The notes under the pieces were generated by a model. It was given only the letters and a program-made list of their open reading frames with translations, ran no database searches and was not told the DNA's origin. A DNA stretch of 5,897 nucleotides from JBFHER01 sp041584055 (GTDB taxonomy: Bacteria > Bacteroidota > Bacteroidia > Bacteroidales > UBA5342), in contig JBFHER010000250.1 in NCBI GenBank assembly GCA_041584055.1, positions 1-5,897 of the forward strand, read 5' to 3'. The position numbers were made by a program, and so were the translations under genes. Numbering within the stretch: the first letter of the stretch is position 1; every line of letters starts with the position of its first letter. Positions 1 to 5,003 of this stretch are shown one piece after another.

Positions 1-1
1 G

Positions 2-625
2 CATCTTGAAAATATTTCTCTGAGTTTCAATAATAAGGTAATTCTGGATCAGCTCTCTATTCAAATTCCTCAGGGGCATAAACTCTCTGTGTCGGGTTCT
101 TCCGGAAGGGGGAAATCCAGTTTTCTGAACCTTTTATTAGGCTTTGTAAGAGCCTCGGAAGGTGCCTTAAAAGTGGATGAACAGATTCTGAGTGATGGAG
201 ATTTTACAGGTTTAAGAAAATCAATAGCATGGCTACCTCAGGATTTGTCTCTGCAAATTGATACTGTTGAGGAGCTGGTGTTGTACCCGTTTAATTTTAC
301 GGTGAACAAGGACAAGCGCCCAGAACAGCATGAAATTAATTCTCTTCTGGAAAAATTTGGTTTGGAAAAATCAATCCTTGGAAAAAAAACAAGTGAGATC
401 TCCGGTGGCGAGAAACAGCGCCTCTTGCTTATCTCATGTGTCCTTCAAAAGAAACCTCTGTTGCTCCTGGATGAACCAACTTCTTCGCTCGATAAGAATG
501 TGCGTAAGATCGTTGCGGATTATTTTATTGGTTTAAAAAATCAAACGGTGATCGCTGCAACACATGATCAGTACTGGATTGACAAAACCGACAGTGTATT
601 AAATCTTGACCTGATAAATGAATAA
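2..625 (+). CDS. fetA: FetA-like ABC transporter ATP-binding protein (5' end outside window)
   Basis: This is the cytoplasmic ATPase of a two-gene ABC transporter; with the FetB-type permease that follows it should power export of iron or a related metal. The frame is open from base 2, and 207 residues are visible. By comparison with E. coli FetA only about 8-12 N-terminal residues are missing. Counting from base 2, the Walker A motif GSSGRGKS is at residues 32-39, the Q-loop glutamine near 80 (WLPQD), the ABC signature SGGEKQR at 134-140, Walker B with DEPTSSLD at about 154-164, and the H-loop histidine in ATHD near 188. All ATPase motifs are therefore intact. The GTG at 89 lies inside Walker A and cannot be the real start. 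The short, single-domain size and the UPF0014 neighbour point to FetA rather than a generic LolD- or MacB-type ATPase. The 3' end overlaps fetB by 8 bases. The metal substrate is inferred from the E. coli family members. Confidence 0.88.
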   Translation, partial: HLENISLSFNNKVILDQLSIQIPQGHKLSVSGSSGRGKSSFLNLLLGFVRASEGALKVDEQILSDGDFTGLRKSIAWLPQDLSLQIDTVEELVLYPFNFTVNKDKRPEQHEINSLLEKFGLEKSILGKKTSEISGGEKQRLLLISCVLQKKPLLLLDEPTSSLDKNVRKIVADYFIGLKNQTVIAATHDQYWIDKTDSVLNLDLINE

Positions 626-1412
626 AATTGTTGACATACATTGGATTAACTTGACCCTGGGATATCTGGCACTGGTCATTCCTTTCATCATCATCGCTTA
701 CTTTAAAACAGGTTTGTTAAAAGCGTCTTTGCTGTCAATTGCCAGAATGACCTTGCAATTGTTTTTTGTGGGAATCTACCTTGAGTTTCTTTTCAATCTG
801 GAGAGTAATCTTGTAAATATTATTTGGGCACTTACCATGATACTTCTTGCAACAGGGACAATTATTAAACGAAGTGGTTTAAATTATAAACTCATGTATT
901 TGCCGGTGACCATTGCCATGGCCGTGAGTATTGGTTTTACATCCATCTGGTTTATTTTCATTGTCATCAATCCAAACAACGTGTTTGATGCCCGTTTCCT
1001 GATTCCCATCATTGGCATGCTTATTGGAAACAGCTTAAGAAGCAATGTGGTGGCAATGAGTACCTATTTCAATGCTTATAAAAAAGAGCAGACCCTGTAT
1101 CGTTATGCCCTTGCTAACGGTGCAAGTCACTCGGAAGCGACACTGCCTTTTAAACGTGATGCCATCAAAACTGCCATTAATCCATTGATTGGACAAACAG
1201 CAATCATGGGATTGATTTCCCTGCCAGGGGTTCTTACCGGGCAAATTTTAGGAGGACAGGACCCATCCCTAGCCATCAAGTATCAGCTGGTCATTGTATT
1301 AGCAATTTTTGTAATGTCAATCATGAATTTAAGTGGCATACTTATGTTATCAAGCCGTTTCGTCTTTGATGAACGTTTGATGCTTAAGGATGGGGTGTTT
1401 CGAAATAAATAA
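618..1412 (+). CDS. fetB: FetB-like iron export permease, UPF0014 family
   Basis: This is the integral inner-membrane partner of the ATPase just upstream, in the family that includes E. coli FetB (YbbM), linked to iron export and oxidative-stress resistance. At 264 residues it matches the usual length of about 260. Hydrophobic segments are visible near residues 12-28, 36-58, 68-82, 93-117, 127-148, 190-210 and 221-246, giving about seven membrane spans. Family hallmarks are FLIPIIGMLIGNSL (127-140), the cytoplasmic ALANGAS helix (164-170, a likely ATPase contact) and GLISLPGVLTGQILGG (198-213) followed by AIKYQLVI. The ATG at 618 is fixed because two in-frame stops (612-614 TGA and 615-617 TAA) immediately precede it. 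It overlaps the fetA stop by 8 bases, which suggests translational coupling in one operon. No Shine-Dalgarno is obvious. The family call is strong; the exact metal is inferred. Confidence 0.9.
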   Translation: MNKIVDIHWINLTLGYLALVIPFIIIAYFKTGLLKASLLSIARMTLQLFFVGIYLEFLFNLESNLVNIIWALTMILLATGTIIKRSGLNYKLMYLPVTIAMAVSIGFTSIWFIFIVINPNNVFDARFLIPIIGMLIGNSLRSNVVAMSTYFNAYKKEQTLYRYALANGASHSEATLPFKRDAIKTAINPLIGQTAIMGLISLPGVLTGQILGGQDPSLAIKYQLVIVLAIFVMSIMNLSGILMLSSRFVFDERLMLKDGVFRNK

Positions 1413-1505
1413 AACCTGATTTAATTGAAACAGATTTGCTCAATTCATTAATATTAGAACAGAATGCTTTTACATTTTCCGAAAAATCATAATGTTTAGG
1501 TGTCT

Positions 1506-1528
1506 TGCGCAGATTAAAAGTAAGCGCA
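1506..1528. repeat. Bulged hairpin in the convergent fetB/arcA gap
   Basis: The 146-base gap between the fetB and arcA stop codons holds no gene that I can see. Its only structure is an inverted repeat: TGCGC (1506-1510) pairs with GCGCA (1524-1528). Inside it TTA (1514-1516) can pair with TAA (1521-1523) around an AAAG loop, leaving a three-base AGA bulge. Neither strand has a T-run after it, so it is a poor match to an intrinsic terminator. It could slow polymerase arriving from either side or be chance. Confidence 0.3.
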
Positions 1529-1558
1529 TACATCTAAGCAACAGGTGATTTTATTGGA

Positions 1559-2812
1559 TCAATAATCGTCTCGAAACACGGGCATGCTCATACAACGTGC
1601 ACCACCTCCTCCTCGGGCAAGTTCACTTCCTTCGAGGGTTACCATGCATTTTTTTAATACATGGATGTCTGAGGCGCCCGAAATGACATCGGCTGCTTTG
1701 ATAATTTCAAAACCGTCATTTGATAATTCTTCTACCGTATACACATTGCGTGCATATCCAATAACTTTGCCAGGAGCAAATGCAAAGAAATTGGCACCAC
1801 TGTGCCATTGCTCTCTCTCCTGAATCCATTCGTCTTTTCTTCCGCCGCAGAACAAGGGTTTTAATGAAAGACCAACTTTTTCCAATGCTGTCAGAATATT
1901 TTCTTCCGTGTTGATTGTCTTTTTTCCGGATGGATCAACTACCATGTGGATTGTCTGGAACTTATTTCTTTTTAGCAACAGGGGCTCATATACCATGCAC
2001 CTGTTTTGATCCAGAAAGGTAAATACCATGTCGAGATGTATAAAAGATTCCGGCGATTCGGGGAGTTCCTGCACGATGATGTGAAAGGGTTCTTTTCGTC
2101 CCTGAATGAATTGATTAATTAGGAAATCAACACCTTTGGGGCTTGTCCGTTTGCCAATGCCAAAGAGCACTACGTTGGGAGCTGCAATTAAAATATCACC
2201 ACCCTCCAATGTTGCCCCTGCTGGAAAGTTTAAGCTTTTTGAAGGGCGAATTACCTTGGTGGAAAAGGCATGATTAAAAATTGTGTTCATGATGTGTGTT
2301 TCCCGTTCCCGAACCTGATTTGCCATGCGGGAAATTATAACGCTGTTCCAGGCTGAAACGCTTGCATCACGCGTAAAAAAGAAGTTGTGAAGCGGTTGCA
2401 GGGCAAAACGCTCATCCCCCAAAAAATTTGAGATGCAATCCATACGTAAGGGCAAACCTTCGAACAGGGTTTTGGTCAACGCTGTTTGAGAAAGCGATCT
2501 TAATTCTTCTTTTAACTCCGTTTGTCCTTCAGAATTACAGATGTCGGAGATTAAATGATTCCTGATCTCCTTTTCTTCAATGACCTGTTCAAGAAGATCT
2601 CTCACATAGTGAACCTTGGTCACTTTTTTTAGGACCTCTTCAAATTCCCGATATTCCTCCTGAACCACCGACAGGTTTAAGATGTCGCTGTACAAAGCAC
2701 GCTTAGCGTTGTCCGGTGTCATATTTTCAACTTCTTTCCCGGGTGTATGTAGAATTACATCTCTCAGGATGCCGGTTTCTGAATTGACATTTATACTTAG
2801 TCTCTTTTGCAT
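1559..2812 (-). CDS. arcA: Arginine deiminase
   Basis: This cytoplasmic enzyme hydrolyses L-arginine to L-citrulline and ammonia, normally the first step of the arginine deiminase pathway. With the start chosen here it has 417 residues, normal for ArcA (about 400-420). The guanidino-modifying fold is recognisable from LRDVILHTPGKEVENMTP at the N-terminus, FTRD (146-149, substrate aspartate), EGGD (203-206, catalytic glutamate), HLDMVFT (His259 and Asp261) and the C-terminal GGGGARCMSMPVFRDD with nucleophile Cys407. All five catalytic positions known in the family are therefore present. The frame stays open to a TTG at 2843-2845, but ATG at 2810-2812 gives MQKRLSINVNSETGILRDV, which aligns with family N-termini; the extra 11 codons look untranslated. 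It lies downstream of and parallel to the phosphatase gene (118-base gap) and converges on fetB. No ornithine carbamoyltransferase, carbamate kinase or antiporter gene is adjacent. Agmatine deiminase or the CtlX-type citrulline hydrolase were considered, but length and motifs favour ArcA. Confidence 0.93.
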   Translation of the reverse strand: MQKRLSINVNSETGILRDVILHTPGKEVENMTPDNAKRALYSDILNLSVVQEEYREFEEVLKKVTKVHYVRDLLEQVIEEKEIRNHLISDICNSEGQTELKEELRSLSQTALTKTLFEGLPLRMDCISNFLGDERFALQPLHNFFFTRDASVSAWNSVIISRMANQVRERETHIMNTIFNHAFSTKVIRPSKSLNFPAGATLEGGDILIAAPNVVLFGIGKRTSPKGVDFLINQFIQGRKEPFHIIVQELPESPESFIHLDMVFTFLDQNRCMVYEPLLLKRNKFQTIHMVVDPSGKKTINTEENILTALEKVGLSLKPLFCGGRKDEWIQEREQWHSGANFFAFAPGKVIGYARNVYTVEELSNDGFEIIKAADVISGASDIHVLKKCMVTLEGSELARGGGGARCMSMPVFRDDY

Positions 2813-2881
2813 TCGAAAGTAGGATTTTAAAATTATGTGCTTCAACCTTATTATGGTTTTAGCGGTTTCACATTAAAACAA

Positions 2882-2889
2882 CAAATTTA
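2882..2889 (-). promoter_or_regulatory. Candidate Bacteroidota -7 box for arcA
   Basis: Read on the minus strand, this is TAAATTTG, an exact match to the Bacteroidota -7 consensus TAnnTTTG. It ends 69 bases before the arcA ATG, in the 118-base gap after the phosphatase gene, so a leader of roughly 60 bases would result. No TTG lies at the expected 17-23 base distance upstream (the nearest is 34 bases away), so support rests on the -7 box alone. If real, arcA has its own promoter rather than depending on read-through. No clear terminator for the phosphatase gene is seen in this gap. Confidence 0.35.
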
Positions 2890-2930
2890 ATGGTTGATTT
2901 CTTTATAAAACATGCGTAAAAGTCAAGTTC

Positions 2931-3845
2931 TTAAAAAGTATAAGAAATTTTTAATGATTGTTGCTCAGGAGTTACAAGGGGCATTAATTTCAATGCTCTG
3001 GATTTGTAGTTTTTAACGACCAGTTTGCCAATGACAGTGCCAACCACAGCTCCTACAAGTACATCACTTGCCCAGTGCTTTTTATCATGGATTCTGGAGA
3101 TACCCGCCAGAGTGGCCAGCGAATACACAGTGATTTGAACCCCCAGTTTATCCTTGTACATTTCCCCAATGGTTCCGGCAAGAGCAAATGCCGCGGTGGT
3201 ATGTCCTGACCAAAATGAACTTCCTCCGCCTGGTCCCTGCCAATCCCAGGGATCGGCTGGACTGGCGCCATCCGGTCTGGTCCGCCCGAAGACAAATTTG
3301 GGCAAACGCACGATTAAACTGGCAATCAAATAGCTCTCTGTGGCTAGAAGAGCGGTTGCCTGGGGTCTGCCTTTTTTTGCAAAATGGCCGTAGGCATACA
3401 TGCCTGCTAATGCGCTGTAACCGGCATAATGACCGAAAGGTTCCAAAGGGAATTTTGTGATGAATCGGGTAAACGGCGTTTTCTGATCCTGAATAAAGTC
3501 GTAAATGTGATCATCAAAAACAATGAGCAGGCCAGTCCCCGCTGCAAGAATTCCAACCTTCATCCAATCGTTGGCCCGCCATTCAAAAGGAGAGATGATC
3601 ACATCTTTAAAGTCTTTCAAAATGAAGGAATAGTAATTCAGCTCATTTGTTCGAAATGTGCGAGGGGAAAGATCAATGCCTCCGTTTTTTTCATTGAAAG
3701 GGTAGGTATTGGCAATGGTGTCGCCTTGCCAGTAGTTCGTTAGCGATTTTTCAAAATCGTATGCCTTCACCGGATGACTTATTTGAACAGTCACCAAAAT
3801 AAGCACAGCAAGCAGGACTTTGGATGGTTTTAATTCTGAAAACAT
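2931..3845 (-). CDS. PAP2-superfamily membrane phosphatase with signal peptide
   Basis: This is a probable phosphatase of the PAP2 (type 2 phosphatidic acid phosphatase) family, acting at the periplasmic face of the membrane on a lipid phosphate or pyrophosphate; the substrate cannot be told from sequence. The 304 residues begin with a signal peptide (basic start, hydrophobic core 10-20, likely cleavage after VKA near residue 28). A polar stretch of about 65 residues follows, then several hydrophobic segments (about 96-110, 141-155, 164-182, 216-228, 236-250, 262-277). The three catalytic motifs are present: KFVFGRTRP (Lys183, Arg190, Pro191), FWSGH (211-215, with Trp in place of the usual Pro before SGH), and SRIHDKKHWASD (Ser250, Arg251, His257, Asp261). 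The order K-x6-RP, SGH, SR-x5-H-x3-D is complete, so it should be active. The protein ends SLKISYTF, with a terminal phenylalanine. It is divergent from proline dehydrogenase and parallel to arcA. An in-frame stop lies about 30 bases before the ATG. PgpB- or LpxE-like roles are possible but not shown. Confidence 0.88.
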   Translation of the reverse strand: MFSELKPSKVLLAVLILVTVQISHPVKAYDFEKSLTNYWQGDTIANTYPFNEKNGGIDLSPRTFRTNELNYYSFILKDFKDVIISPFEWRANDWMKVGILAAGTGLLIVFDDHIYDFIQDQKTPFTRFITKFPLEPFGHYAGYSALAGMYAYGHFAKKGRPQATALLATESYLIASLIVRLPKFVFGRTRPDGASPADPWDWQGPGGGSSFWSGHTTAAFALAGTIGEMYKDKLGVQITVYSLATLAGISRIHDKKHWASDVLVGAVVGTVIGKLVVKNYKSRALKLMPLVTPEQQSLKISYTF

Positions 3846-3902
3846 AACAACGCAAGTATAATCATTTTTGAATTATTCAATATGCTTTGTTTGATAAAAG
3901 TC

Positions 3903-3933
3903 ATGTTTTTCGTACTAAAAATTTGAGAAACAT
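3903..3933. repeat. Imperfect inverted repeat in the divergent promoter region
   Basis: ATGTTTTTC (3903-3911) and GAGAAACAT (3925-3933) are reverse complements at eight of nine positions; the mismatch would be a G-U pair in RNA. The arm centres are 22 bases apart, about two helical turns. It lies between the phosphatase and proline dehydrogenase genes and could be an operator, but AT-rich gaps produce such pairs by chance. Confidence 0.2.
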
Positions 3934-3947
3934 CATTTTAACGGTAC

Positions 3948-3959
3948 AAGTCCGGACTT
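3948..3959. promoter_or_regulatory. Perfect 12-bp palindrome, candidate operator before proline dehydrogenase gene
   Basis: AAGTCCGGACTT is a perfect 12-base palindrome with no spacer, centred between 3953 and 3954. It ends 31 bases before the proline dehydrogenase ATG and about 100 bases from the phosphatase start, in the 145-base divergent gap. Without a loop it cannot form a good RNA hairpin, so binding by a dimeric regulator is the natural reading if it is functional. It is GC-rich against an AT-rich gap. About one such palindrome is expected by chance in a window of this size, but only a few per cent of gaps this short would hold one. No good TAnnTTTG promoter for the + strand was found in this gap. 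For the phosphatase gene, TTG (3880-3878), 17 bases and TATACTTG (3860-3853) form a one-mismatch match very close to its ATG. Confidence 0.35.
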
Positions 3960-3990
3960 ATCTTGCATATGGTAAAAAACGATTTGGGAC

Positions 3991-4902
3991 ATGATTAATA
4001 AATTCATATCAAACATACTACCTTACTTTCCAAAGCAATTTGTATGGCAGTTTTCAAAGAAATATGTTGCCGGTAGCACACTGGCTGATGCGATGCGCAT
4101 TTCTACTGAATTAAATGCGGCCGGAATCATTGTAACCATTGATCACCTGGGGGAATTTGTAACAGATATGGAGCAGGTACTGGTCAACAAAGCGTCATAT
4201 TTCGAGATTATTGAACATATGGATAAGCACGGCATTAATGGCAACTTATCCTTAAAACCAACCTCTTTTGGTTTATTGATTGATGAAGAACAGTGTTATC
4301 AGATTGTTCGTGAAATTGTGATACAAGCTAAATCATATCATAATTTTGTGCGCATCGACATGGAGGATTCAGCATGTACTGGCAAGGAGATTTCTTTATT
4401 TAAGAAATTATTTAAAGAATTCCCCGATTCGGTTGGTCTTGTAATTCAGGCATACATGCGACGATCCATGGATGATTTAATCGGCCTGGCCAAACTCCAC
4501 ACGCCAGAACATCCGATAAACATAAGGCTTTGCAAAGGTATTTACCTGGAAGCCGAAGCGCATGCATATCAAGGTTTTGAGGAAGTACGGAGCAATTTCC
4601 TGATGCTACTCGAATTCATGCTTAAAAAACGATTTTATGTTGGCATTGCAACCCACGATCGGTTTTTGGTAGAGAAAGCAATCGAGATGTTACAGATGTA
4701 TGAAACGCCGCATCACCTTTTTGAGTTTCAGATGCTTCTCGGGGTAACACCAATATTAAGGGAAGAAGTTGTAAATCAAGGTTATAAAATGAAAGTATAT
4801 GTTCCTTATGGGCAGGACTGGTTTGGTTATTGCACCCGAAGACTCAAAGAAAATCCTACCATGACAAAAGAAATTATTAAAGCAGTTTTTATCCGGAGTT
4901 AG
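3991..4902 (+). CDS. Proline dehydrogenase (monofunctional, FAD-dependent)
   Basis: This enzyme oxidises L-proline to pyrroline-5-carboxylate, passing electrons through FAD to the membrane quinone pool; a separate P5C dehydrogenase normally completes conversion to glutamate. The 303 residues match the short one-domain bacterial enzymes (the PutB/FadM type of Bacillus) rather than bifunctional PutA of over 1000 residues. Barrel motifs appear in order: SLKPT (87-91, active-site lysine), RIDMED (121-126), QAYMRR (153-158), RLCKGIY (179-185), ATHD (220-223), FEFQMLLG (244-251), and the C-terminal VPYG..W..Y..RRL.E signature (271-287), whose paired arginines (283-284) bind the proline carboxylate. 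All key positions are intact. ATG at 3991 is the first possible start, since an in-frame TAA lies at 3973-3975. The Shine-Dalgarno is weak, as is common in this phylum. No P5C dehydrogenase or proline transporter gene is next to it. A 12-bp palindrome just upstream may be its operator. No fixed symbol is given because naming varies for this form. Confidence 0.94.
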   Translation: MINKFISNILPYFPKQFVWQFSKKYVAGSTLADAMRISTELNAAGIIVTIDHLGEFVTDMEQVLVNKASYFEIIEHMDKHGINGNLSLKPTSFGLLIDEEQCYQIVREIVIQAKSYHNFVRIDMEDSACTGKEISLFKKLFKEFPDSVGLVIQAYMRRSMDDLIGLAKLHTPEHPINIRLCKGIYLEAEAHAYQGFEEVRSNFLMLLEFMLKKRFYVGIATHDRFLVEKAIEMLQMYETPHHLFEFQMLLGVTPILREEVVNQGYKMKVYVPYGQDWFGYCTRRLKENPTMTKEIIKAVFIRS

Positions 4903-4919
4903 CACGGAAGTGTTTTTTT
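4901..4919 (+). terminator. Weak intrinsic terminator candidate after proline dehydrogenase
   Basis: Starting inside the stop codon, AGCAC (4901-4905) can pair with GTGTT (4910-4914) around a GGAA tetraloop, with one G-U pair, and a run of seven Ts covers 4913-4919. The stem is only five pairs with three G-C or A-T core pairs, so it would be weak; the tetraloop and T-run are the supporting points. Confidence 0.35.
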
Positions 4920-4920
4920 A

Positions 4921-4950
4921 AAGCTTCAAGTACGTTATGGGCTGAAACTT
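4921..4950. repeat. Imperfect inverted repeat upstream of dnaE
   Basis: AAGCTTCA (4921-4928) and TGAAACTT (4943-4950) are reverse complements at seven of eight positions, with a 14-base spacer and arm centres 22 bases apart. It sits about 53 bases before the dnaE GTG and could be an operator for that gene or part of a terminator structure after the previous one. The rest of the 101-base gap holds only a near-match to the -7 box (TACTTTTA, 4977-4984, last base differing from TAnnTTTG), with no TTG at the right distance. Confidence 0.25.
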
Positions 4951-5003
4951 AATCAAGCACTCATGGCATTTTTTTATACTTTTAAAGTCGTAAAACAACC
5001 AGG

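Noticed and set aside
89..91. GTG as a start for fetA
   Set aside because: It lies within Walker A; the 29 upstream codons match the conserved FetA N-terminus, so the gene simply begins before the window.
1035..1244. 69-codon minus-strand frame
   Set aside because: It is antisense to the conserved core of fetB and shows no signal or domain of its own.
1584..1823. 79-codon frame on the + strand
   Set aside because: It is wholly antisense to the 3' part of arcA, with a proline/arginine-rich shadow translation and no recognisable domain.
2813..2845. Longer arcA reading frame starting at TTG (2843-2845)
   Set aside because: The extra 11 codons do not resemble ArcA N-termini, and the ATG at 2810-2812 gives a standard start and length.
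3188..3743. Two overlapping + strand frames (90 and 104 codons)
   Set aside because: Both are antisense to the phosphatase gene, whose catalytic motifs are intact on the minus strand.
1559..4902. An arginine-to-proline catabolic cluster
   Set aside because: arcA and the proline dehydrogenase gene are divergently placed with a phosphatase gene between them, and no linking enzyme (arginase, ornithine cyclodeaminase, P5C dehydrogenase) is present.
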